This document shows positions 7,070-15,423 of a stretch of DNA of 19,512 bases, piece after piece (the first letter of the stretch is position 1; each line of letters begins with the position of its first letter). The notes under the pieces were generated by a model, which saw only the letters and a program-made list of their open reading frames with translations, had not been told where the DNA came from and searched no databases. Where the stretch lies: positions 1 through 19,512 of the forward strand of contig JAKBFR010000038.1 in NCBI GenBank assembly GCA_021837545.1. The letters run 5' to 3'. The stretch is from Bacillota bacterium (GTDB lineage Bacteria; Bacillota_A; Clostridia; Clostridiales; Clostridiaceae). The position numbers and the translations under genes are program-made.

Positions 7070-8104
7070 TTATTTTTTAACTGTAAGAGTATTTATAAGG
7101 AGAAATTCCATCTCCATATTTTTGTCTAGTCCTGTGGATTTTAATTTTGTTTCTGTTTTTACACAAAGTTTAATTAATTCCATTAATTGCTTTTGTGTAA
7201 ATCTATTTGTTTGCGTTATTAATTTTTCGCATACAAACTGTGGTAATCTATATTCTGATATAATATCCTCTAATCTTTTTCCATTAGTAATTTTAACTTT
7301 TATTTCATATAATCTTAAAAAGTGTTTTTCAATTGCACTTATTATAAGCATATGTTGATCTGATTTATATAAAATTTCTTTCATTATGTCTATGGCCTTA
7401 TCAATCTTCCTTGCAGCTATTAATTCTACTAAATCAAAAATATCATCTTCATGAGAATTTAAAATAAGTAGATTAATATCATCTTTCTTTATATCTCTAC
7501 CTTCACAATATGATATAAGCTTATCAGCTTCTCTTTTTATAATGTCAAAATTACTTTGTACCTTCTCACAAAAATACATTAATTCAACTTTTCCAATTTG
7601 CTTTCCTTTTTCTTTAAATATCTCCGAAACCTTTTTTAAATATTTATCTTTCTTTAACTTATCACAATATACTATGGGTAAAAACTTACTTATAACCGTT
7701 AATTTTTTATTTTTGTTAGGTCTATCTCTCTTATCATTTAATAAGTAATACATTATCAAAATAGTATCAGGCGGTAAGTTCTCCACATATTTCTTAATAT
7801 CATTATATATTTTTGTACCTGTCGAATCACTTTTATCCTGCAAAAAACTTGCTCTATAAATAATAACAACTTTTTTTTCACTCATAAAAGGCATTGTTTC
7901 ACAGGCATTCATAATATCATCAAAACTCGTATTCATACCATCTATTCTTATTAAATTAAGTTCTTTAAACTCTTCAGATACTTCTCTTTTAATAATTAGG
8001 CTTATCCCATCCTTAATAAGCTCTTCATCTAATCCACAAAATATATATCCATTCTTCACATTACCTTTTTCAATTTCTTGTTCATAAACTTCATAATTAA
8101 TCAA
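7070..8104 (-). CDS. holA: DNA polymerase III delta subunit (sliding-clamp loader)
   Basis: This 344-residue protein matches the family length. Delta is part of the clamp loader that opens the beta clamp and places it on DNA. The N-terminal AAA+-like domain starts NYEVYEQEIEKGNVKNGYIFCG, which is cited by its parts KNGY and FCG: clamp loader delta proteins characteristically begin with such a (K)NGYLF.G strand, lacking a working P-loop. The TMPFMSEKKVVII segment near residues 70-82 is typical, as is the C-terminal collar region with AIEKHFLRLYEIK. The start is a TTG at 8104 with AGAGG about 9 nt upstream. The family N-terminus aligns from here, and the first ATG would come too late. A dispersed element separates it from comEC, which precedes it as in many Firmicutes. 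Confidence 0.93.
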   Translation of the reverse strand: MINYEVYEQEIEKGNVKNGYIFCGLDEELIKDGISLIIKREVSEEFKELNLIRIDGMNTSFDDIMNACETMPFMSEKKVVIIYRASFLQDKSDSTGTKIYNDIKKYVENLPPDTILIMYYLLNDKRDRPNKNKKLTVISKFLPIVYCDKLKKDKYLKKVSEIFKEKGKQIGKVELMYFCEKVQSNFDIIKREADKLISYCEGRDIKKDDINLLILNSHEDDIFDLVELIAARKIDKAIDIMKEILYKSDQHMLIISAIEKHFLRLYEIKVKITNGKRLEDIISEYRLPQFVCEKLITQTNRFTQKQLMELIKLCVKTETKLKSTGLDKNMEMEFLLINTLTVKK

Positions 8105-8169
8105 TTTAATTTTCCTCTCATATAAAAAATAACTTTATATAAATACCCAAAATCGAAATTTTACATTTC

Positions 8170-8290
8170 ATTCTGCCAAATTTCTCTGTGAGCGCTTGCC
8201 TTTGAAGCTAGCATTTTTGGTACAACTTGTGACCTTAAAAACACTAATCAAAATCTTGAGTAACTGTAGCAAATGCGTGCCCTTATTTCG
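8170..8290 (+). repeat. Dispersed intergenic element, copy B
   Basis: It lies between comEC and holA and shares its core and downstream blocks with copy A at the left end of the window. The core GCTTGCCTTTGAAGCTAGCA is at 8194-8213. The 3' half (GTAACTGTAGCAAATGCGTGCCC) parallels AGTAACCGTAACAAACGCATACC in copy A, and similar blocks in copy C. The left arm of the palindrome seen in A and C is not evident here. It is non-coding. The comEC stop is about 34 nt past its right end. Confidence 0.6.
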
Positions 8291-8323
8291 GTAGGATATA
8301 TGCATAAATATGGGTATCTATGA

Positions 8324-10018
8324 TCAAATCTCTATTACTTTACCATTTATTACAAATACTTTATTCGTAAGTCCATCTTTAAAATTTATTATATCATATT
8401 CACTTGACTCCTTACCACTTACCATTTTCAATAAATATTTTTCTTTTGAAGTCTCTAAAATATAATTCTTCCCTTGTAATTTAATATTACAAATACCATC
8501 TATATTTATTAATTTTCCCTGTCTATATGATTTTGTTGATAGTGTAGCTTCTGAAAGCCTTTTTAAGTCAATTTGATTTTTATTGGCAATAAGCACTCTT
8601 TGATTTCTATAACTAATCAAAATGGCTCCTTCTGTATAATATTTTATATTAAGAATTGGACTATATATTTGAATTACTATTACTAAAATAGATATAAGTG
8701 GAAGGTAAATAAATTTTTTATATCCTTTCCTAACGAAATAAAAACTTAACATTAAAAATAAATAGAAAAACACTACATACTCATTTCCATAAAACATAGG
8801 TAACGAAATTTTATCAATGGTATTTAACATCCAATCAAATATTTTTATTATATGTAAATTTAAATAACACCCAAAATCGAATAATTTCGGAAAAATATAT
8901 GTAAGTGCTAATATATTTCCAGTAACAACTATAAGATCTACAAATGGAACTAAAAATAAATTACCAATAATGAAATTTGCAGAAAAATCTTTAAATATTA
9001 GAATTAAATATGGTATTGTAAAAATTTGTGCACTTAATGTTAAGCTTAATGGCTCTCTGAGCTTTGCATGCAATTTATATAGTATATTATTAAATTTCTT
9101 ATTAAACATTATTATTCCAAGTGTAGCTAAATAAGATAAATGAAAAGATATACTAAAAATACTATAGGGTTGGTAAATTATTAAAATTATAGCAGAAAGA
9201 CATAGTGCTGAAATTGAACTATTATTCCTTTTTAATATATGTCCCACTTCTACACATGAAAGCATTGCAAAAGCTCTTATACTCGAATAATTATACCCAG
9301 TAAATATGACGTAAATCATTGTAGCTAAAAGCCCAAACTTACCTCCTATAAAAATCCTTAAAAATCCATAAACTATAGCTACATGCAATCCTGAAACACT
9401 TATACTATGTATGACTCCAAAATTTTTCATATCCTCCTTATCTTCTTCATCTAAATAATCAGAATATCCAAAAGCAATTGATGCTATTAATCCCGCTTTT
9501 CTTCTGCCTAAGTTTTCTTCTAAATTAGTATATATTTTTCTTTTCAGATCATAAAGTTTAGTTATAAAATCGCCATTAACTTTAGTCATTGTTTTCGGTT
9601 CAATCTCCCCGACAACCCCATTAATTTTATCTTGTATATTTTGAACTTCTCCTGAAACTTTATATCTTTCTCCAACATATAAAGTTTTCTTATTAGTTTT
9701 TAATATAATATTTTTTCCTTGATAGTCTCCTATAATACTATAGTTATTCACTTTTACTATTCTTACTTCACCACTTATTTCATTTTCAATTCTATAATAT
9801 GAAAAATTCATAAGGATTCCAATAGTAAAAAATATAATCATAATACATGTAAAACTAACTCCACAGTAATAAAATAAACAAATAAAAAAGAAGGCCACAA
9901 TAAATATTGCAAGCCCCTTAAATCCTTGATTTATTCCATAATAAATACAACTAATAGCTAGTGTTAAAAAAATATATACTACTGGATTTGCTACTTCCTC
10001 TATTTTTTTAGAAAACAT
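8324..10018 (-). CDS. comEC: ComEC/Rec2-type DNA uptake channel lacking the metallo-beta-lactamase domain
   Basis: This 564-residue polytopic membrane protein belongs to the ComEC family, the channel that carries single-stranded DNA into the cytoplasm during transformation. The N-terminus has hydrophobic helices (about residues 12-75), then an OB-like soluble part (about 80-150), then the competence domain. Family motifs are clear: HSISVSGLHVAIVYGF near residues 204-220, SSIRAFAMLS, and SISFHLSYLATLGI. After the last helix only about 105 residues remain. They show no HxHxDH or other metallo-beta-lactamase signature, so the protein is shorter than the roughly 750-residue Bacillus form. Domain-short ComEC proteins do occur in clostridia. 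The ATG at 10018 has AGGTG 5 nt upstream. The stop of the ATPase-like gene lies 4 nt before it, so the two are probably translated in a coupled way. Competence has not been shown by anything here. Confidence 0.9.
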   Translation of the reverse strand: MFSKKIEEVANPVVYIFLTLAISCIYYGINQGFKGLAIFIVAFFFICLFYYCGVSFTCIMIIFFTIGILMNFSYYRIENEISGEVRIVKVNNYSIIGDYQGKNIILKTNKKTLYVGERYKVSGEVQNIQDKINGVVGEIEPKTMTKVNGDFITKLYDLKRKIYTNLEENLGRRKAGLIASIAFGYSDYLDEEDKEDMKNFGVIHSISVSGLHVAIVYGFLRIFIGGKFGLLATMIYVIFTGYNYSSIRAFAMLSCVEVGHILKRNNSSISALCLSAIILIIYQPYSIFSISFHLSYLATLGIIMFNKKFNNILYKLHAKLREPLSLTLSAQIFTIPYLILIFKDFSANFIIGNLFLVPFVDLIVVTGNILALTYIFPKLFDFGCYLNLHIIKIFDWMLNTIDKISLPMFYGNEYVVFFYLFLMLSFYFVRKGYKKFIYLPLISILVIVIQIYSPILNIKYYTEGAILISYRNQRVLIANKNQIDLKRLSEATLSTKSYRQGKLINIDGICNIKLQGKNYILETSKEKYLLKMVSGKESSEYDIINFKDGLTNKVFVINGKVIEI

Positions 10019-10022
10019 CAAC

Positions 10023-12542
10023 TCACCTCATTAATGAGTTTTGCCACTTTCTAGCTAAAATTTCAAAAATAATTAAAAATATTATTGAAACTGCTAATTC
10101 AATTATAATTATATCTTTAGGTAATATATTATTAATTAAAATAACACCAACTATTGCTATAATAATTATTAAAAATGATACTATTCCCATAACTAATTCA
10201 TTAGATAATCTCCTTATAGACACATTGCTATTAAACAATGTAAACAATAAAATTCCCATCGATAAAATAGTTAAGGGTATTAAAGTTGCTTCTTTACCAT
10301 CAACCTTATAAATTGAAATCATGGTGATTACACTTAATATTGAAGCTCTAGTTATCATTTCATTGTTACTAATATCTCGTCCGCGTTTCAACAAAATTAT
10401 TAAAGATATTGGAATAAATAAAAATCCATTTATCACTAAGATGTTCCACGAATCTAAGCTTTCAGTTTGTCCCATTATAAGGCAACCTAGCAAAACAAAA
10501 AGTTCTGAAAGAATAGTCATAAAGTACATTTTAAAACCTCTATCTATATTCTTACTAAATACTCTTGAAAAATCCCTTATTTTGAAAAATCCATCTAAAT
10601 AATTTTCTTGAATATAAACATCGCATAATCTTTTTACCATTACAGATGCCTTTCCTTTACCTATTCCAACATTAGATAAATTAAGGGCTGGTAAATCACC
10701 TAAATTTTCTCCTGTAGTCGCAACCCTATGTCCATCTTTTATGAACAATGAAACTATTTTTGATTTAATTTCAGGATTTACTCTACAAAACACTCTAACT
10801 CTGCAAAGTAAATCTCTAAGCTCTTGGTGATTTAATGAATCTAATTCTATTCCTGCTACTACTTGATTATCATTTTTTATTATATTTGCTTTTTTTGCAT
10901 TTGTTATAGCACTCAATTTGCTTTCTTCGGTAAATAATATAGGCACTATTGCTTTATCCTTGATACGTTCTATGCTGTTTTTAAGATTTTCTTCAAGAGG
11001 ATTTTCTAATCCAATTATCCCTACGAAAACCAAATTACTTTCTATGTTCTCACCTTTAGATGGCTCATAACTAAAGTTTCTATAAGCGAAACCTTCTGTT
11101 ATTAATCCCTCTATAGATAAATTCATATCTGTATCTTTTATTATAGCTTTATATTCATCTGTTAACTCTCTCTCAACACCTTCTATCATAATATATTTAC
11201 ATCTTTCTAAAACATCATCTACATTTCCTCTAGTATTTGCCCTATATCTTCTATCGAAATTACTTACAACAGTGAAAAATCTTTTATCTGAATCCATAGG
11301 TATTTCTAAAGTTCTTGAATTTTTACTATCTATAGAGGCCTTATAAATTTTCTTTTTAGCAGCATAACTTAAAAAAGCAAGTTCATCTAATTCGCCTTTC
11401 CCACTATCATTACTCGCGTTATAGATCGCATTATTACATATTAATGATATCTCCACTATTCTATCAAAAGTTATTTCTTTTGAATATGAATCACTTGTAG
11501 ATATTACGCTATTATTGATAAATATCTTTTTTACAATCATTTCTTTTTTACTTATGGCGCCAACCTTATCTAAAAATAAAATATTAACGTCTTTAATTAA
11601 ATTAAATACCGAGAAATTTATTATTTCAATATTTTGATTTAAAAAACTTTTAACTACACTATTAAAAATCAGCTTTGCAATTATAGCAATTGGAAAGCAA
11701 CCTAATGCAAATAATGCTGTGCATATATATTTTTTTTGTATATCTTCTCCTGTATACACAAAATATGAACCTATAACTAAGATACTTACAAAATATATTA
11801 ATAAATATTTTTCTAAAAGCTTTGATACCATTGTTCCAAAGTTATGTTTCCTATTACTTGCATAAGTAAGCATTGCAAGGACTCTTCCTAGTTGTGTAAA
11901 GTTTCCAGTAGCAATAACTATTCCTAAACCATCACCAGATTTTATTACAGAACCTTTAAATAATATGTTTTTCATATCTGAAAGTGAATAAATATTACCT
12001 ATTATTTTACTTTCGAATTTTTCTTTATAAAAAGTTTCTCCTGTTATACTCTTTTCATCTACCTTTATATCCTTAGCACTTATTATTCTTAAATCTGCTG
12101 GAATAACCGAATCCCTATTAAACCTAACTATGTCTCCCATTACCAGCTCTTCAGACTTGATTTTTTTTTGCGTTCCATCTCTAATAACTACTATATCTTC
12201 AGAATTTAACCTTTCTAAAACTCCAATTTCTTTATCTCTTTTTGTAGTATGCATTATTAGTATTATTAAATTTGATATTAATATTAATGCTGCTATTCCA
12301 CCAAATAAATAGAACCTAAATATAAATAATATTATTGTAATTATTATATATATAATTATACCTTTTTGTTTTAACGCATTAAATATATGCTTATAAAGCC
12401 CATTTCCACTTGGTAAATCAATTTTATTTGTACCATGTTTTAATCTTATTGCTTCACAATCATTTTCACTAACTCCAGCTTGAACATTACTATTTAATAG
12501 TTCAACTATCTGAGCCCATGAATTAATACAGTATTTTTCCAA
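10023..12542 (-). CDS. Degenerate P-type ATPase-like membrane protein
   Basis: This 839-residue protein has the full P2-type (Ca2+/cation pump) architecture. An N-terminal cation-ATPase domain is followed by helices near 61-98, actuator domain 105-225, helices near 245-300, P and N domains 315-650, and six C-terminal helices near 668-830. Key motifs depart from the family. DKTGT reads DKVGA at 325-329 (the phospho-Asp is kept). The PEGLP of helix M4 reads CFPIA at 282-286. TGDGVND reads TGENLGD at 610-616, losing the first Asp. The NxxTD of M6 reads NGFLF at 705-709. TGE of the actuator is intact (167-169). Pumping is thus doubtful and the ion-binding residues seem lost. A catalytically altered pump, or a regulatory pseudo-pump, are both possible. 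The start is a TTG at 12542 preceded by GGTGGGG. It is coupled to comEC. Confidence 0.85.
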   Translation of the reverse strand: MEKYCINSWAQIVELLNSNVQAGVSENDCEAIRLKHGTNKIDLPSGNGLYKHIFNALKQKGIIIYIIITIILFIFRFYLFGGIAALILISNLIILIMHTTKRDKEIGVLERLNSEDIVVIRDGTQKKIKSEELVMGDIVRFNRDSVIPADLRIISAKDIKVDEKSITGETFYKEKFESKIIGNIYSLSDMKNILFKGSVIKSGDGLGIVIATGNFTQLGRVLAMLTYASNRKHNFGTMVSKLLEKYLLIYFVSILVIGSYFVYTGEDIQKKYICTALFALGCFPIAIIAKLIFNSVVKSFLNQNIEIINFSVFNLIKDVNILFLDKVGAISKKEMIVKKIFINNSVISTSDSYSKEITFDRIVEISLICNNAIYNASNDSGKGELDELAFLSYAAKKKIYKASIDSKNSRTLEIPMDSDKRFFTVVSNFDRRYRANTRGNVDDVLERCKYIMIEGVERELTDEYKAIIKDTDMNLSIEGLITEGFAYRNFSYEPSKGENIESNLVFVGIIGLENPLEENLKNSIERIKDKAIVPILFTEESKLSAITNAKKANIIKNDNQVVAGIELDSLNHQELRDLLCRVRVFCRVNPEIKSKIVSLFIKDGHRVATTGENLGDLPALNLSNVGIGKGKASVMVKRLCDVYIQENYLDGFFKIRDFSRVFSKNIDRGFKMYFMTILSELFVLLGCLIMGQTESLDSWNILVINGFLFIPISLIILLKRGRDISNNEMITRASILSVITMISIYKVDGKEATLIPLTILSMGILLFTLFNSNVSIRRLSNELVMGIVSFLIIIIAIVGVILINNILPKDIIIIELAVSIIFLIIFEILARKWQNSLMR

Positions 12543-12632
12543 AAGAACCCCACCATTCTAAATCACTTCATTATTAACCTTATTAAACCATTATACTATA
12601 ATTTATCATTTTATATAGTTATATTTATTTAC

Positions 12633-12646
12633 AGTATAATTATACT
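12633..12646. promoter_or_regulatory. Perfect 14-bp palindrome upstream of the ATPase-like gene
   Basis: AGTATAATTATACT is exactly self-complementary and lies about 90 nt upstream of the TTG start at 12542. A candidate -10 box (TATAAT on the minus strand, 12590-12595) lies between them without a clear -35. A further inverted repeat, TTTTTATGTA (12686-12695) with TACATAAAAA (12708-12717), sits about 70 nt past the spoVAE stop and lacks a T-run. Either could be an operator, but in DNA this AT-rich chance palindromes are common. Confidence 0.3.
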
Positions 12647-12785
12647 TGTTAATACATTGAAAGGCAAAATTTAAATATAGTCTTATTTTTATGTATTTTA
12701 GTTAAAGTACATAAAAAAAATATTGCATTATCCTTGTATATTTTGTCTGTTACTTTATTTCATGTGCCTCAGAATATGTATATTA

Positions 12786-13142
12786 TTATTTTTTTGTTTT
12801 AGGGTTAAAAATAAGTGCCATTAAATATCCAAAGAATATTGATGCTGTAATTCCAGCTGCTGCTCCTTTAATACCTCCTGTAAATGCCCCTAATAATCCA
12901 ATTTCTTTAACTTCTTTTATTGCAGCCTTAGCCAAAGCATTTCCAAAACTCGGCAATGGAACAGTTGCTCCAGCTCCACCAATGTCAACTAATTTATCAT
13001 ACCATCCAAAAGATCCTACTATTGCTCCAAGTACAACAAATACAACTAATATTCTTCCTGGTGTTAATTTTGTGACATCTATTAATATTTGACCTATAAC
13101 ACAAATAATGCCTCCAACTATAAATGCACTTACATAATCCAT
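12786..13142 (-). CDS. spoVAE: Stage V sporulation protein AE, DPA channel membrane subunit
   Basis: This 118-residue protein is almost entirely hydrophobic, with about four membrane segments. The FIVGGIICVIGQILID start is the family signature shared with SpoVAC, and the central GGAGATVPLPSFGNALA block is typical of SpoVAE and SpoVAC. It acts in the spore inner membrane, where SpoVA proteins move Ca2+-dipicolinic acid into the developing spore and out again at germination. The ATG at 13142 has AAGGAAG-type purines about 6 nt upstream. It is the last of three spoVA genes. Clostridia commonly have only spoVAC, spoVAD and spoVAE, in contrast to the longer Bacillus operon. Here it lies 321 nt after spoVAD, with a heptamer array in between, so its own promoter is possible. 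Confidence 0.93.
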   Translation of the reverse strand: MDYVSAFIVGGIICVIGQILIDVTKLTPGRILVVFVVLGAIVGSFGWYDKLVDIGGAGATVPLPSFGNALAKAAIKEVKEIGLLGAFTGGIKGAAAGITASIFFGYLMALIFNPKTKK

Positions 13143-13463
13143 CTACTCTTCCTTCCCTTCTACAAATATTTCTTAATAAAAATAGTAATTATCAATTATC
13201 AATTATCAATTATCAATTATCAATTATCAATTATCAATTATCAATTATCAATTATGGGAATTTTAAATGGTAACCGATTAATTGCCAAATTTTTATGTAT
13301 GCTCCATTTTATAATTTGATGTGTAAATAGTTCTAATTTATACCTATCTATTGTATATTGAAAAGCTAATTTCACCTTTTTATGATCTAATTCACAATCT
13401 ACAATTCACAAATAAATTGTCTGAAACCATCCAAATTAATTGAAAATTGAACATTGATAATTT
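13143..13463. other. Gap between spoVAD and spoVAE
   Basis: These 321 nt hold no supported gene. Nearest spoVAE lies the heptamer array at 13187-13255. The rest (13260-13463) is AT-rich and includes scattered CAATTCACAA / ACAATCTACA type words similar to the array unit. I see no strong terminator after spoVAD and no clear promoter. The spacing is unusual for genes whose products act together. Confidence 0.5.
13187..13255. repeat. Tandem heptamer array (CAATTAT)
   Basis: There are nine exact CAATTAT units from 13193 to 13255, preceded by one partial unit (AATTAT, 13187-13192). The array begins 45 nt upstream of the spoVAE ATG. Such pure short repeats tend to change length by replication slippage. 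With a 7-bp unit, each step would shift the spacing of upstream signals. Confidence 0.95.
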
Positions 13464-14483
13464 CTATTTCATCTCTATAGCAACTGCATGAGCTATTCCT
13501 GGAATTGTTTCACCTTGAAGTGAAGATGTTGTACTCATAAGTGCACCTGTCGAAACTAATAATAATTTCTTTATTTCTTTTTTCATAAGCTTCTTATATA
13601 AATATCCTGTAAATACAACTGCTGAGCATCCGCATCCACTGCCCCCAGCTTCAGTTTTTTGTTTTTCCTTATCAAATATAATCTCACCACAATCAATATG
13701 TTGTTTCCTAATATCATAACCAAATTCTTGTATTAATTTATCGGCAAGTTCTCTTCCTATTATCCCTAAATCTCCTGTTGCTATAATATCATAATCACTT
13801 GGTTTTCTTCCTGTATCTTTAAAATGATTCACTATTGTATCAACAGCTGCTGGTGCCATAGCAGCTCCCATGTTATTGGCATCCTTCTGTCCAAAATCTT
13901 TTACTTTCCCAGTCGTTACATAAGTTACTTCCGGATAATTTCCTTCATATCCAAGAATTAATGCGCCCGATCCTGTTACTGTCCATTGCGCTGTTTGGGC
14001 TCTTTGAGAGCCATAGTCAAGCGGAAATCTGAATTGCCTTTCTGCTGAGCTAAAATGAGAGGAAGTTGTTGCAATTACATACTTAGCAAAGCCACCATCC
14101 ATTATAATTGCTGCTAAACTTAAAGATTCTGACATGGTAGAACACGCTCCATATAATCCAAAGAATGGAATACTAAATTCCCTTGCTGCAAAACTTGATG
14201 AAATTATTTGATTTAGTAAATCTCCAGAAAATAAGTAATCTATATCTGTTTCTTTAAGTTTTGCTTTCTTTAATGTTTCAGTTATAGCCGTAAACATCAT
14301 TTCACTTTCTGCTTTTTCATAACTATCCTTTCCCAATGTATCATCATTTAAGACTTCATCAAAATATCCACTTAAAGGACCTTCGCCTTCCTTTGGTCCT
14401 ACTATAGAATGTGCTGCTATTATTTTAGGTGGATTATCAAATTTCACTGTTTGCCTACCCATTTTTTTACTATGCATTTGCAT
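13464..14483 (-). CDS. spoVAD: Stage V sporulation protein AD, dipicolinic-acid-binding SpoVA subunit
   Basis: This 339-residue protein has a thiolase fold, as its family does. It begins GRQTVKFDNPP with a following IVGPKEGEGPL block, has the thiolase-like Cys in GLYGACSTMSESL (about residue 114), and a glycine-rich GGSGCGCSAVV stretch near residue 280. SpoVAD is a soluble protein of the SpoVA complex. Bacillus SpoVAD has been shown to bind DPA directly, and the ability matters for DPA uptake. I chose the ATG at 14483, since the GGAG of a ribosome binding site lies 9 nt upstream. The frame extends to a TTG at 14492, but that abuts the binding site. spoVAC lies upstream and spoVAE downstream. 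The whole protein looks intact. Confidence 0.95.
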   Translation of the reverse strand: MQMHSKKMGRQTVKFDNPPKIIAAHSIVGPKEGEGPLSGYFDEVLNDDTLGKDSYEKAESEMMFTAITETLKKAKLKETDIDYLFSGDLLNQIISSSFAAREFSIPFFGLYGACSTMSESLSLAAIIMDGGFAKYVIATTSSHFSSAERQFRFPLDYGSQRAQTAQWTVTGSGALILGYEGNYPEVTYVTTGKVKDFGQKDANNMGAAMAPAAVDTIVNHFKDTGRKPSDYDIIATGDLGIIGRELADKLIQEFGYDIRKQHIDCGEIIFDKEKQKTEAGGSGCGCSAVVFTGYLYKKLMKKEIKKLLLVSTGALMSTTSSLQGETIPGIAHAVAIEMK

Positions 14484-14686
14484 AATTAACAACTCCCTCT
14501 ACACTTTTTAATATAAAATCAATTTCTGCTTGTGAAATACCAATTACTAATTACCAATTGTCAATGTTCAATTGTTTCTTCTAAAACTAATCATTAATCA
14601 TCTAATTGACAATCGAGCACTAATTCGTACTCCTTCACTATTTAGCATTTTTTAATATTTAAATTATGTTATTTCCCATTGAATCG

Positions 14687-15154
14687 TTAAAATAACATAA
14701 TTACATAATAAACTATTCCTATAATTACAGATGATCCAATTCCATACACTAAAACGGGGCCTGCAATTGTAAACATTTTTGCTGCAACTCCAAATATAAA
14801 TCCTTCTTTTTTAAATTCTATTGCAGGTGAAACTACAGCATTCGAAAATCCTGTTATAGGAACAACGGTACCTGCTCCACCAAACTGAGCTAGTTTACCA
14901 TATATCCCTGTTCCTGTTAATAGTGCCCCTAAAAATATCATTACAATTGGAACAATACTCATAACTTGCTCTTTAGGAAATCCATAGTTAGTTGCTATAT
15001 TATTAATAAATTGACCTATATCACAAATTAACCCTCCAACTAAAAAAGCCTTCAAACAATCTTGAAATATTTTAGATTTTGGTATAACTTCGTTTGCCAT
15101 AACCTCATATTTTTGTTTAATTTCTGCTTCTTTTATTTCCCTATTGCTGCTCAA
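14687..15154 (-). CDS. spoVAC: Stage V sporulation protein AC, DPA channel membrane subunit
   Basis: This 155-residue protein has a charged N-terminal tail of about 33 residues (lysine and glutamate rich), then four to five membrane helices. The helix start FLVGGLICDIGQFI and the GGAGTVVPITGFSNAV block are typical of SpoVAC. Bacillus SpoVAC has been reported to act as a mechanosensitive channel and is part of DPA movement through the inner spore membrane. The TTG at 15154 is preceded by AAGGAG, 11 nt upstream. No in-frame ATG lies near it. It is the first gene of the spoVA group and is separated from the sigF terminator by about 200 nt of repeat-like DNA. In Bacillus this operon is sigma-G dependent. 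I could not confirm such a promoter here. Confidence 0.93.
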   Translation of the reverse strand: MSSNREIKEAEIKQKYEVMANEVIPKSKIFQDCLKAFLVGGLICDIGQFINNIATNYGFPKEQVMSIVPIVMIFLGALLTGTGIYGKLAQFGGAGTVVPITGFSNAVVSPAIEFKKEGFIFGVAAKMFTIAGPVLVYGIGSSVIIGIVYYVIMLF

Positions 15155-15184
15155 AGTAATTCACGCTCCTTTTTATCCGATAGC

Positions 15185-15300
15185 TAGCATCCGTAATACT
15201 CCCTGATATATAAAACGCCTCTTCCTAACGTCAGATGAGTACTCACAGAGCACGCGACCATCATCAAATTATAGATTTGAGATGTCTAGTATATCTATCA
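15185..15300 (-). repeat. Possible fifth member of the dispersed palindromic element family
   Basis: It lies between sigF and spoVAC. The minus-strand order is CATCTCAAAT, loop, ATTTGATGATG (a hairpin at 15259-15269 and 15275-15284, with one bulged base), then GCGTGC, TGTGAGT, CTTA, GGAAGAGGC. Copies C and D show the same layout of an AAAT/ATTTG hairpin, a GCG element, a GTGAGT or GCGAGT block, and a TTCC/GCCTC end. Identity is low, so membership is uncertain. Confidence 0.35.
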
Positions 15301-15359
15301 TTTGCAAAATTATGAAAATTAATCATGTTATTTTTTGGTAAGGTAACTTTCACACGCGA

Positions 15360-15415
15360 AAAAATAGAATATATATTTGTACAATAAAATTTCAACAAAT
15401 ATACATTCTATTTTT
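15360..15415 (-). terminator. Terminator of the spoIIA operon
   Basis: The inverted arms (15360-15380 and 15395-15415) are 21 nt long with a 14-nt loop, 8 nt past the sigF stop. The one non-Watson-Crick pair becomes a G-U in minus-strand RNA. The stem ends in a run of T on the minus strand. This fits an intrinsic terminator closing spoIIAA-spoIIAB-sigF. Confidence 0.85.
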
Positions 15416-15423
15416 ACTATCTT

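Noticed and set aside
13089..13319. A 76-codon plus-strand frame across the heptamer array
   Set aside because: Much of it is repeated INYQLS translated from CAATTAT units, and it overlaps the start of spoVAE on the other strand. No binding site or family match.
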